Assembly: GCA_048498035.1 (NCBI GenBank)
Contig: JBEHYT010000018.1
Span: forward strand, 22,296-86,295
Origin: CADEDV01 sp048498035
GTDB lineage: Bacteria > Bacteroidota > Bacteroidia > Chitinophagales > Chitinophagaceae
Reading direction: 5' to 3'
Length of the DNA: 64,000 nt
Below, one piece after another: positions 25,106 to 34,118 of this stretch. A program made the translations under genes and the position numbers. The first letter of the stretch is position 1; each line of letters opens with the position of its first letter. The notes under the pieces were generated by a model that was not told the DNA's origin, made no database searches, and was given only the letters and a program-made list of their open reading frames with translations.

Positions 25106-26026
25106 ATGATCGAACTCCCGGTAGTCCCGAATAATAGCGAAGTAGAAACGCGAGTTAAGAAGCCCGACTGGCTTCGGGTAAAACTTCCCATCGGGGAAAA
25201 TTACAAGCACGTCCGCAGTCTTGTTGATAATCATAAACTGCATACTATCTGCGAAAGCGGAAACTGCCCCAATATGGGTGAATGCTGGGGCGCCGGCACT
25301 GCTACATTCATGATCCTGGGCAACACCTGCACCCGCAGTTGCGGATTCTGCGCTGTAGCAACGGGAAGGCCGGAGCCGGTGGATTGGGACGAACCACAAC
25401 GCGTGGCCGAAGCGATCTACCTGATGAAGGTAAAGCACGCCGTGATCACCTCGGTAGACCGGGATGAACTGAAAGACGGCGGTTCCATCATCTGGCAAAA
25501 TACGATCCGGGCGGTAAAATCACTGAATCCGGATACTACACTCGAAACACTGATCCCCGATTTTAAAGGGAAAAAAGAAGACATTCAACGCGTTATAGAA
25601 GCGGCACCTGAGGTTGTATCACATAATATAGAAACCGTGGAGCGCCTTACCCGCCAGGTTCGCATCCAGGCCAAATACTGGCGCAGTATGGAAGTGATAC
25701 GTACGTTGAAAGAAGGTGGCCGAAGAACAAAAAGCGGCATCATGCTCGGCCTTGGAGAAACCAAAGACGAAGTGATACAAACGCTGCGCGATCTACAGGC
25801 GAATGGTTGCGATGTAGTAACCATCGGTCAGTACCTGCAACCTACCAAAAAGCACCTTCCGGTACAACGATTCGTTCATCCCGATGAATTTGCAGAATAT
25901 CGTGAACTGGGATATCAAATGGGTCTTGATTATGTAGAAAGTGGACCGCTTGTTCGCTCTTCCTACCATAGTGAACGCCATGTTATAGCAGGCCTTGGCC
26001 GGCAGGAGTGGCTCGCAAAACAATAA
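25106..26026 (+). CDS. lipA: Lipoyl synthase
   Basis: Radical SAM enzyme of 306 aa that inserts two sulfurs into protein-bound octanoyl groups. The auxiliary [4Fe-4S] cluster uses C49, C54 and C60 (CESGNCPNMGEC), the radical SAM cluster uses C75, C79 and C82 (CTRSCGFC), and the RSSYHSE motif near the end supplies the serine ligand. Family length is normal. No lipB is adjacent. The only in-frame ATG near the 5' end is at 25106. Confidence 0.98.
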   Translation: MIELPVVPNNSEVETRVKKPDWLRVKLPIGENYKHVRSLVDNHKLHTICESGNCPNMGECWGAGTATFMILGNTCTRSCGFCAVATGRPEPVDWDEPQRVAEAIYLMKVKHAVITSVDRDELKDGGSIIWQNTIRAVKSLNPDTTLETLIPDFKGKKEDIQRVIEAAPEVVSHNIETVERLTRQVRIQAKYWRSMEVIRTLKEGGRRTKSGIMLGLGETKDEVIQTLRDLQANGCDVVTIGQYLQPTKKHLPVQRFVHPDEFAEYRELGYQMGLDYVESGPLVRSSYHSERHVIAGLGRQEWLAKQ

Positions 26027-26042
26027 CCCGGAAACGGATGGA

Positions 26043-28004
26043 ATGAAATATTACCTGCGCCACCAGGCAGCTTTTATTATTTTGTTTTTGCTTTCAACCG
26101 GCGCTACCGCGCAAACGAATACCTATATTCTCAACGGAGCCGCATCTCAAAATTCCTGCAACTGCTATACACTTACACCGGCATCGCCCACCCAAAGCGG
26201 GAGCGTATGGAATGCCAACAAAATAAACCTCAACCTTCCCTTTGATTATATCTTCAACGTATTCCTGGGATGCGCAGACGGCACCGGTGCCGACGGCATC
26301 GTATTCATGCTTCAACCGATCAGCACCAGCGTTGGCACTACCGGTGAAGGAATGGGATTTGAAGGAATATCACCCTCAATCGGTATCAGCCTCGACACCT
26401 GGCAGAATACAAACCGGAATGATCCGGCTTATGATCACATCAGCATCCAGGCCAACGGCGTTATAACACACGGCAGTGACCTGGCCGGCCCAATACAGGC
26501 ATCCGCATCCAGCGATAATATTGAAGACTGCCAATGGCATACACTCCGGATTGCATGGGATCCTGTGAACCAGTCGCTGTCAACCTATTTCGACGGACAA
26601 TTCCGCCTCGAAGCGAGAATTGACCTGGTAGGAACTATCTTCAACAATGACCCGATGGTATTCTGGGGTTTTAGCGGTGGAACCGGCGGCTCGTATAACC
26701 TGCAACAGTTTTGCACCGCGTTAAATCCCAACTACCAAACCGATGCCAGCAATAATGCGGTCTGTCTCGGCACACCGGTTTCGTTTTCTAATAGCTCCGA
26801 ATCCTTCGCGCCCATTGCAACTTATTATTGGGATTTAGGTGATGGCACGACATATACAATACCAAATCCTCCGCCGCATCTGTATGCAACCCCGGGACTT
26901 TATCCAGTTAAACTGGCAATTACCGGTTTGGATGGATGTAACAGCGATACATTGCGGAAAACAATTGCCGTGGGTGATTTTCCCGTGGCCGACTTCGAAA
27001 TTGCCGATACCTGTGCAGGCAAAGCGCCGCGACTGGCCGATGCATCACAAGTGCAGGTAGGTTCTATTAACAGTTGGAACTGGACATTAGACGGTGTGCC
27101 GTACTCGCAGGCGCAACTGCCGCAGCTGAACGGTCTTACAGCCGGCAACCACCGGCTGGATCTTTCGGTAGAAAGTAACTACGGTTGTGCGTCGTCGTTA
27201 ATTTCGAAAAATTTTAGCATTGAGCCGCGACCTGAGATCACCGCATCCGGCATTTCGCCTTGTGTGGGCGACCCTGCACAGCTACAGGCCAGCCAGTTGG
27301 ACCAGGCAACCACCATCACTTCCTGGGATTGGTCTTTTGGCGACAACAGCGTTGGTACCGGGGATGTAGTACAACACGTTTACCCGGACGCTGTTACTTA
27401 TCAGGTGAGTGTGGCAGCTACAAGCAACCAGGGATGTGTGTCTGACCCGGTAACCCTGCCTATATCACCAATCCGGGTTATTGCTAACGCCGGTAATGAT
27501 ACCATCGTGGTATTCGGAGATCCTTACAGGTTGCAGGCTTCCGCTTCGCGGAGCGATGGGAACATTACAAACATGTCTTACAACTGGCAACCGGCTACGG
27601 ACCTGGATGATCCGCAGTTATTGCAGCCAATTGCCACTCCGCAAAATGATATCGACTACCAACTGACTGTTTCGACCCCGGAAGGATGTGTGGCAAACGA
27701 CGCACTTCATATCACAGTTTTTAAAGGCTCAGCGGTGTATGTGCCAAAAGCATTTACGCCAAACCAGGACGGGCTCAATGACCGGATAAAACCGTATTAC
27801 ATTGGCATCACCAAACTTGCGTATTTCACGGTATTTAATCGCTGGGGCGAAAAAGTCTTTTCTACCACAGACCTGAATGCGGGATGGAACGGTATTTATA
27901 AAGGGATAAGTCAGCCAACAGGGGCTTATGTGTGGATGCTGGAGGCAACTGATTTCGTTGGTAAACAGTACAAACTAAAAGGCACGACCACCCTGATCAG
28001 GTAA
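26043..28004 (+). CDS. Lectin and PKD domain protein with T9SS type B (CHU_C) domain
   Basis: Exported protein of 653 aa, signal peptide ending TGATAQ. Residues about 25-225 resemble a legume-type bacterial lectin (GADGIVFMLQPIS, GISLDTWQNTNRNDPAYDH, WHTLRIAWDP, STYFDGQF). Two to three PKD/SprB-like Ig modules follow (ATYYWDLGDGTTYT; TSWDWSFGDNSVG). The last 85 residues (YVPKAFTPNQDGLNDRIKP ... YVWMLEATDFVGK) form the gliding-motility-type C-terminal domain used by type IX secretion. Likely a cell-surface carbohydrate-binding protein. Start at the ATG at 26043, 16 bases after lipA. Confidence 0.9.
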   Translation: MKYYLRHQAAFIILFLLSTGATAQTNTYILNGAASQNSCNCYTLTPASPTQSGSVWNANKINLNLPFDYIFNVFLGCADGTGADGIVFMLQPISTSVGTTGEGMGFEGISPSIGISLDTWQNTNRNDPAYDHISIQANGVITHGSDLAGPIQASASSDNIEDCQWHTLRIAWDPVNQSLSTYFDGQFRLEARIDLVGTIFNNDPMVFWGFSGGTGGSYNLQQFCTALNPNYQTDASNNAVCLGTPVSFSNSSESFAPIATYYWDLGDGTTYTIPNPPPHLYATPGLYPVKLAITGLDGCNSDTLRKTIAVGDFPVADFEIADTCAGKAPRLADASQVQVGSINSWNWTLDGVPYSQAQLPQLNGLTAGNHRLDLSVESNYGCASSLISKNFSIEPRPEITASGISPCVGDPAQLQASQLDQATTITSWDWSFGDNSVGTGDVVQHVYPDAVTYQVSVAATSNQGCVSDPVTLPISPIRVIANAGNDTIVVFGDPYRLQASASRSDGNITNMSYNWQPATDLDDPQLLQPIATPQNDIDYQLTVSTPEGCVANDALHITVFKGSAVYVPKAFTPNQDGLNDRIKPYYIGITKLAYFTVFNRWGEKVFSTTDLNAGWNGIYKGISQPTGAYVWMLEATDFVGKQYKLKGTTTLIR

Positions 28005-28030
28005 TCGCGCCTTGCATGATTTTTAGTAGA

Positions 28031-28999
28031 TCAACTCTGCCATACCAGCGCGCTTGCGCCAAGAATTGCAGCGTCAGATTCCCGCAAATGACTAATGAGC
28101 AGCTTCACTTTATTCTGGAATACTTTAATCAGGTTTTCTTCCATGTGATACCGCGTCGGCTTCAGGATATAATCACCGGCGCCGGTTAGTCCGCCAAACA
28201 ATACGATGGCCTCGGGGCTGGAGAACATGATGGCATTGGCCAGTGAAATACCAAGGATGCGCCCGGTAAATTCAAAAATGTCATGTGCAATTTTATCGCC
28301 TTTTACGGCAGCTTCGTACACTGCTTTGGAGTCTAATTTGTCATCGGGGATCTCCCGAAGCAGGGAAGGAGCATCGCTGTTTTTAAGCATTTCCAGCGCG
28401 GTGTAGCGCACGCCAGTTGCGGATGCATAGGCTTCCAGCGGGCCCCGTTTGCCCGTACCGGGATGCAGACGTCCGTCGGGAATTACAATGGTATGTCCCA
28501 ATTCACCTGCAAAGCCGTCAGCTCCGTAAATGAGTTGCCCGTTGGCCACAATCCCACTACCTACACCGGTACCCAGGGTGATCATGATAAAATCCTTCAT
28601 GCCTTTGGCGGCGCCATACATCATTTCGCCAATGGCGGCTGCATTGGCATCGTTGGTAAGCGTAACGGGCATATTGAATTTAGCCTCTATCAATTTGGCC
28701 AGCGGGATAACGCCTTTCCAGGGCAGGTTGGGAGCATATTCAATAGTGCCAGTGTAAAAATTACCATTCGGTGCACCAACACCCACGCCTTTGAAACGAC
28801 CTTCACCACCCGACTTTTCAATCAGCGGAACGATCGCGTCATGCAGATCATCAATGAAATTATGAACCTCGGGATGCGTTTTTGTCGATAATTCACCGTT
28901 AAATAAAAGATTTCCATCCCTGTCTACGATGCCATATTTAGTACCGGTGCCGCCGATATCGATTCCCACGGCCAGCGGCCCGTGAATTGCCTTCGCCAT
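28031..28999 (-). CDS. ROK-family sugar kinase, probable glucokinase
   Basis: ATP-dependent hexokinase of 322 aa from the ATG at 28999. The phosphate-1 loop is GIDIGGTGTKYG; TNDANAAAIGE carries the catalytic Asp; TLGTGVGSGI is phosphate-2. The zinc motif usual for ROK proteins (Cys-rich, GxxCxCGxxGCLE) is replaced by HPGTGKRGPLE with no cysteines, so zinc binding is not expected as in classical members. It follows the sugar/H+ symporter on the same strand, so uptake followed by phosphorylation of glucose is the likely pathway, feeding the neighbouring glycogen genes. Confidence 0.85.
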   Translation of the reverse strand: MAKAIHGPLAVGIDIGGTGTKYGIVDRDGNLLFNGELSTKTHPEVHNFIDDLHDAIVPLIEKSGGEGRFKGVGVGAPNGNFYTGTIEYAPNLPWKGVIPLAKLIEAKFNMPVTLTNDANAAAIGEMMYGAAKGMKDFIMITLGTGVGSGIVANGQLIYGADGFAGELGHTIVIPDGRLHPGTGKRGPLEAYASATGVRYTALEMLKNSDAPSLLREIPDDKLDSKAVYEAAVKGDKIAHDIFEFTGRILGISLANAIMFSSPEAIVLFGGLTGAGDYILKPTRYHMEENLIKVFQNKVKLLISHLRESDAAILGASALVWQS

Positions 29000-29097
29000 A
29001 TTATAAATTAATCTATAAAAATTCAAAATGAAAGAGACAACTCAATGGTCTGAAGAAAATGTCTTTTTCTTTTTTGATGCGTTTCTCTATATCGTAA

Positions 29098-30549
29098 TTA
29101 ATGCCCGCCGCCTCCTTCAAGATGGTCGTAATCGATTCCCTGGGATTTAAGTATTTTTTTCGCCTTAATGGCGTAAAACGCCAGGTAAGTAAAGCAAGCA
29201 ACACCTACCAGATAAGACCATTGAATTCCAAGAAGATTATCTCCTGCCAAATAGCCTTGTAACAAACTGATAAATCCACCGCCCATGATCATCATGATCA
29301 AAAAACTTGATCCTTCATTGGTATGTTTGCCCAGTCCGGCGATAGCTAACGTAAATATACACGGCCACAATGTAGAACAGAATAGACCTACGCTGATGAA
29401 AGCATATGCACTGACCATGCCATGAGATAACATCCCTACAAAAAGAGCAGTTATTCCACAAATTGAAAAAATTAAAAGTTGGCGTGCGGGATTTCCTTTA
29501 CTAAGAATGTCCGCTGCGATCATTGCAAGAATCACAACCGCATAAATGAAAAAAGGTTGAATATCGTGTTTAGCAATTTGATTGATCAACAGGAACACTG
29601 CAAAAGCGATATATGGCATCAGGAAGCGCAAGACAGCTTTCGCGCCCTTGCCGATGTTAAATGCGCCAACAGAAGAAGTCCACCGGCCGATCATCAAGCT
29701 TGCCCAAAACAACGATACGAATGGTGCAATATTGTTGGTTGATGTTCCGGTGTGCTGTTTCATAAATTCCGGCAGGTTTGATGCCGTAGAAACCTCTACT
29801 CCCACATATACAAAAATGGCCACCATTCCCAGCACAAGCTGCGGATACTTCATAACACCAGAGCGATGAACTACTTTGTCTGGCGAAGCGGCTTCGTTAT
29901 CAGCCATTGCATCAAGGTTAATTGTGTTGGGAACGCTGGAGAATTTAAAAACAATTGCTGCAAGAAGAAATGCCGCACCCAGGATAAGATAGGGCACTTT
30001 TACGCTGCTAATGCTTGCTTCCGAACTGCTGGCTGTTACCGAGCCAAATATGGCAAGGCTCACGAGTATAGGACCAATCGTTGTTCCAAGATTATTAATG
30101 CCGCCAGCCATACTTAATCGTTGTGAGCCCTGTTTTGGATTGCCCATCACAATCGCAAGCGGATTAGCCGCTGTTTGTTGTAAGGAAAAGCCAAGACCAA
30201 CGATAAATAAACCCGTGATCATAAGGCCAAAAGATGCCTGCTGGGCGGCCGGGTAAAACAATAGTGAGCCAAGGGCAGACACAACGAGTCCGAGGGCAAT
30301 CCCATTTTTATACCCAAGCCTGTTCAGGATATCACCGCCGGAAGCCTTTGAAATTAAAAAATAAATCAGTGATCCGACTGTGTAAGCTACATAAAAAGCA
30401 AACGAAACCATTTGTGACTGCCACTGCGCAAGGTTTAGTTTCTCTTTAAAAACCGGAATAAGGATGTCGTTAGAGGCAGCTACAAAGCCCCAGAAAAAGA
30501 AAACGCTGATGAGGACTCCGAACTGCGACCATTTAGTTTGTTGATTCAT
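29098..30549 (-). CDS. Sugar/H+ symporter, FucP/GluP family MFS
   Basis: Twelve-helix major facilitator of 483 aa. The start FFFWGFVAASNDILIPVFKE is the family hallmark, and QQTAANPLAIVMGNP in the middle is typical of the FucP/glucose-galactose branch. It would import fucose, glucose or galactose with protons; the adjacent ROK kinase favours glucose. Start set at the ATG at 30549 because residues before it are unlike the family. Divergent from glgA, with about 200 bases between. Confidence 0.9.
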   Translation of the reverse strand: MNQQTKWSQFGVLISVFFFWGFVAASNDILIPVFKEKLNLAQWQSQMVSFAFYVAYTVGSLIYFLISKASGGDILNRLGYKNGIALGLVVSALGSLLFYPAAQQASFGLMITGLFIVGLGFSLQQTAANPLAIVMGNPKQGSQRLSMAGGINNLGTTIGPILVSLAIFGSVTASSSEASISSVKVPYLILGAAFLLAAIVFKFSSVPNTINLDAMADNEAASPDKVVHRSGVMKYPQLVLGMVAIFVYVGVEVSTASNLPEFMKQHTGTSTNNIAPFVSLFWASLMIGRWTSSVGAFNIGKGAKAVLRFLMPYIAFAVFLLINQIAKHDIQPFFIYAVVILAMIAADILSKGNPARQLLIFSICGITALFVGMLSHGMVSAYAFISVGLFCSTLWPCIFTLAIAGLGKHTNEGSSFLIMMIMGGGFISLLQGYLAGDNLLGIQWSYLVGVACFTYLAFYAIKAKKILKSQGIDYDHLEGGGGH

Positions 30550-30755
30550 AGCAATCGAAGAGTTTGATTTGATGATGCGCTCAAAATAAGCCAAATTTCA
30601 ATGCTAATGAAAAACAACTGTTAGGACAGTACAGGATGGTCTCCTGCAACCGATTGCTGGTTCAGCCACCAGCTCTGCACCCTCCATGGCAAAAGAACAC
30701 GCTCCTATCTTTTCAGCTCTCGAAAATCCTTGCGGCTTTTTTCCTAATTTACAGC

Positions 30756-32186
30756 ATGGAGATAATTCACGTAGCAGCAGAATGCTACCCGGTAGCAAAA
30801 GTGGGCGGACTGGGTGATGTAGTAGGCGCACTTCCCAAATACCAGGCAAAACTGGGCCACGTAGCCAAAGTGGTAATGCCCATGTACCGTACCCCATTCC
30901 TCTATAAACATCAATGGGAACTGGTACATGAAGGCGGCCAGCAACTCGGTTCCCACTTCTTCCATTATAGCGTTATCCGTGAAAAAACAAATGAACTTGG
31001 ATATGATCTCTACCTGGTAGACATCAATGGACTTACCGACCGCGAAAAAGTATACGGCTATGAAGACGATACCGAACGCTTTGTGGCCTTCCAGATAGCC
31101 GTGTGCGACTGGATCAGCAAATGGCAACATAGCCCGGATGTAATCCATTGCCATGACCATCAAAGCGCGCTGATTCCATTTATGATGAAGTACTGCTATG
31201 CGTTTCGAAACCAGCTTGCCGACATCCCGAGCATCCTTACCATCCACAATGCGCAATACCAGGGATGGATCGGTTGGGAAAAATATTATTATATACCTGC
31301 ATACGATGCGCGGCACTGGGGTTTGCTCGACTGGGATCATTGCATCAACTCACTCGCCGCCGGTGTAAAATGCGCCTGGCGCGTAACCACGGTAAGTAAC
31401 AGCTACCTGGATGAAATGCGATCCGCTGCCAACGGACTGGAACAACTCTTCGGTTTTGAACAGGGAAAAAGTTACGGCATCCTGAACGGTATCGATACAC
31501 AGGTATGGAACCCCGCAACGGATTCGCTCATCAGCAAAACTTACGACCAGGAACTGGTAGAGAAGGGGAAACGGAAAAATAAGAAAGAACTGGCCGGCAT
31601 GTTTGGACTGGACCCCGATAAGCCGCTGATCACATTTATCGGCAGGCTGGTAGGAGAGAAAGCTGCAGACCTGCTGCCCGAAGCCATCAGCCAGTCGATC
31701 TACCAGCACCACGGCAATGCCAATTTTCTCGTATTAGGCTCCGGCGATACACAGCTTGAAGACCGCCTGGATCACATGAAACACCAGTTTTCCGGTTACT
31801 ACAACGCTTATATCGGTTACAACGAACAACTGAGTCACCAACTCTATGCGGGGTCAGATTTCCTGCTGATGCCGAGTCGTGTGGAACCTTGTGGACTTAA
31901 CCAGATGTATGCACTTCGCTACGGAACCGTGCCCATGGTGCGCAGCGTTGGCGGATTGAAAGACACCATCACTGATTTTGGAGATTGGCAGGGATTTGGC
32001 ATACGTTTCGACCAGGCATCGGTGGGCGATATCACCTACTCAGTAGGCCGCGCCATTGATCTTTATACCAATAAACCTGAACAATATTCCTGGATACGCC
32101 GGCACATGATGACCATCGATCATTCCTGGGACGGCGCCGCCGGGCAATACATCGAATTATATCGCGCCGCGCGCGGCGCGATATAA
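30756..32186 (+). CDS. glgA: Glycogen synthase (ADP-glucose, GT5)
   Basis: Glycosyltransferase of 476 aa that extends alpha-1,4-glucan from ADP-glucose. The KVGGLGDV glucose-binding loop is near residue 15 and the C-terminal nucleotide site LMPSRVEPCGLNQMYALRYG is intact. The family end is followed by YRAARGAI, encoded by a perfect 38-bp palindrome that contains the stop codon (see 32153), so the last residues may be a by-product of that element. Start at the ATG at 30756 (MEIIHVAAECYPV). First gene of the glycogen block. Confidence 0.96.
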   Translation: MEIIHVAAECYPVAKVGGLGDVVGALPKYQAKLGHVAKVVMPMYRTPFLYKHQWELVHEGGQQLGSHFFHYSVIREKTNELGYDLYLVDINGLTDREKVYGYEDDTERFVAFQIAVCDWISKWQHSPDVIHCHDHQSALIPFMMKYCYAFRNQLADIPSILTIHNAQYQGWIGWEKYYYIPAYDARHWGLLDWDHCINSLAAGVKCAWRVTTVSNSYLDEMRSAANGLEQLFGFEQGKSYGILNGIDTQVWNPATDSLISKTYDQELVEKGKRKNKKELAGMFGLDPDKPLITFIGRLVGEKAADLLPEAISQSIYQHHGNANFLVLGSGDTQLEDRLDHMKHQFSGYYNAYIGYNEQLSHQLYAGSDFLLMPSRVEPCGLNQMYALRYGTVPMVRSVGGLKDTITDFGDWQGFGIRFDQASVGDITYSVGRAIDLYTNKPEQYSWIRRHMMTIDHSWDGAAGQYIELYRAARGAI

Positions 32187-32190
32187 TTCG
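32153..32190. repeat. 38-bp perfect palindrome spanning the glgA stop codon
   Basis: All 38 bases are self-complementary, with an AT-rich outer part (CGAATTATAT) and a GC-rich core (CGCGCCGCGC). It has no loop bases of its own beyond the centre and no T-run after it. The glgA stop TAA is at 32184-32186, inside the right arm. Possible roles: strong mRNA 3' hairpin, terminator, or protein-binding site. Confidence 0.85.
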
Positions 32191-32253
32191 CAGGTAAGAA
32201 TTAAAAAACGAACAGGGAAAAAGGAAAAAGACATTTTTAACGTGAATAGTACG

Positions 32254-32283
32254 TTGGTACGCAGAATTGACCGAACTATTTTG
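32254..32283 (+). promoter_or_regulatory. Candidate promoter of the four-helix-bundle gene
   Basis: TTGG at 32254-32257, 19 bases, then TATTTTG at 32277-32283, a near-consensus pair. It ends five bases before the ATG at 32289. It shows that the inserted gene can be transcribed by itself. Confidence 0.5.
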
Positions 32284-32288
32284 CGCTC

Positions 32289-32657
32289 ATGAGTAAACCG
32301 GACAACGTGCTTGCCACTAAAAGTTTTGAATTTGCAGTTCGGATAGTGGATTTATATAAGTACCTTTTAGGGGTAAAACGCGAATTTGTTCTTTCCAGGC
32401 AGCTATTAAAAGCAGGAACAGCAATTGGCGCGATGATCAATGAAGCCGAATTTGCGGAAAGTAGAGCTGATTTTATACATAAGTTTCACATCGCCATAAA
32501 AGAGGCAAATGAAACAGTATATTGGTTGCGGCTACTATTTCGAACCGGTTTTATAGATGAAAAAATACATGAGTCAATGCGGAAAGAAGGTTTGTCCCTT
32601 ATTCGAATCCTGGGCGCAAGTCTTAAAACCTTAAAGAGCAAAACAAATAATTTTTAA
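32289..32657 (+). CDS. Four-helix-bundle protein (23S rRNA IVS-type family)
   Basis: Protein of 122 aa of the family first seen in intervening sequences of 23S rRNA genes. The pattern KSFEFAVRIVDLYKYL, SRQLLKAGTAIGAMINEAEFAESRADF and KEANETVYWLRLLFRTGF is diagnostic. The family is small, helical and often scattered in genomes near unrelated genes; function is unknown. It interrupts the glgA-glgC order here, has its own promoter and lies in a noticeably AT-richer stretch than its neighbours. Confidence 0.88.
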   Translation: MSKPDNVLATKSFEFAVRIVDLYKYLLGVKREFVLSRQLLKAGTAIGAMINEAEFAESRADFIHKFHIAIKEANETVYWLRLLFRTGFIDEKIHESMRKEGLSLIRILGASLKTLKSKTNNF

Positions 32658-32720
32658 CCTTTCACTGGTAAATTTTTAATTTCAATATTAAGCGACTGCG
32701 CTGCTTTGTAATTTTTTAAT

Positions 32721-34013
32721 ATGGCAATCCGAACTATCACCCACTCACGAGAAATCCTTTCCGTAATACTTGGCGGAGGAGCAGGATCACGTCTTTACCC
32801 ATTAACCGCAAGCCGCTCCAAACCTGCGGTACCCATCGCCGGGAAATACCGACTGGTAGACATTCCTATTTCCAATTGCCTCAATAACGGCATCGGGCGG
32901 ATGTTTGTGCTCACGCAATACAATTCCGCCTCGCTCAACCGGCATATCAAAAATACCTACCACTTCAGCGCTTTCAGCAAAGCCTTTGTTGATATCCTGG
33001 CGGCCGAGCAAACGCCCGACAATCCCGCCTGGTACCAGGGAACAGCAGATGCCGTACGACAAGGACTGCGGCATATAGAACCTTTCGACAGCGACTATAT
33101 CCTGATCCTTTCCGGCGACCAGCTTTATCAAATGGACTTCGCCGAAATGCTCGATAACCATAAGGCGCTGGGCGCCGATATTTCCGTGGCCACCATTCCT
33201 GTGGCCCAGCGCGAAGCGCCGGAATTTGGGATTCTTAAATCAGACAGCGGACTGATCACTTCATTTGTCGAAAAGCCGAAGAAAGATATCCTGGCGGATT
33301 GGGTAAGTGATACCGGTGAAGAAATGGAGGCCGCCGGTCGCGTGTACCTGGCGTCCATGGGCATTTATATCTTTAATCGCGACCTGCTTTTTGATATGCT
33401 GCGGCATGAATTTAAAGATGCCACAGATTTTGGGAAGGAGATCATTCCTCAGTCCATCGACAAATACAAGGTTGCCAGCTACCAGTATTCAGGATACTGG
33501 ACAGATATCGGAAATATTTATTCTTTCTTCGAAGCCAACCTGGAACTAACGAAAGACGTTCCGGATTTTAATATGTTTGATAATGAACGGACCATCTACA
33601 CCCGTTCCCGTATGCTGCCACCGGCAAAGATCAGCGGCACCACGCTGGAGAAAACACTGATCGCCGAAGGATCCATTATCAACGCTTCGCGAATTGAACA
33701 TTCCGTGATCGGCATCCGCTCCCGCGTAGGGCACGGCAGCACCATTGTCAGCACCTATATCATGGGTAGCGACTATTACGAAACCATCTCAGACATCGCA
33801 CGGGTGCAGGAAAAAGGAATTCCGTTTTTGGGTGTGGGCGACCGCTGCTATATCAAAAATGCGATCCTCGATAAAAACGTCCGCATCGGCAATGACGTGC
33901 GGATCAATGGTGGCACACATCTCGACAACCAGGACCATGCACTCTTTACAGTAAAGGATGGGATCGTTGTGATCAAAAAAGGAGCCGTGATACCCAATGG
34001 ATTCGTGATCTAA
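32721..34013 (+). CDS. glgC: Glucose-1-phosphate adenylyltransferase
   Basis: ADP-glucose pyrophosphorylase of 430 aa, the committed step of glycogen synthesis. ILGGGAGSRLYPLTASRSKP is the nucleotide loop, YQGTADAVRQ and LILSGDQLYQMD line the active site, and FVEKPK is the sugar-phosphate lysine motif. The C-terminal third is the left-handed beta-helix (RSRVGHGSTIV, NVRIGNDVRINGG). Length matches the bacterial homotetramer. Start at the ATG at 32721. Confidence 0.97.
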   Translation: MAIRTITHSREILSVILGGGAGSRLYPLTASRSKPAVPIAGKYRLVDIPISNCLNNGIGRMFVLTQYNSASLNRHIKNTYHFSAFSKAFVDILAAEQTPDNPAWYQGTADAVRQGLRHIEPFDSDYILILSGDQLYQMDFAEMLDNHKALGADISVATIPVAQREAPEFGILKSDSGLITSFVEKPKKDILADWVSDTGEEMEAAGRVYLASMGIYIFNRDLLFDMLRHEFKDATDFGKEIIPQSIDKYKVASYQYSGYWTDIGNIYSFFEANLELTKDVPDFNMFDNERTIYTRSRMLPPAKISGTTLEKTLIAEGSIINASRIEHSVIGIRSRVGHGSTIVSTYIMGSDYYETISDIARVQEKGIPFLGVGDRCYIKNAILDKNVRIGNDVRINGGTHLDNQDHALFTVKDGIVVIKKGAVIPNGFVI

Positions 34014-34118
34014 TATCACAATTCAACGGTTTTCAGTGTTTTAGTACCCGGCCGGCAAAAGCTTTGTGTATTTGGTACATATTACATATCTTCCGGGTCA
34101 ATACCTAAAACGATTGCT

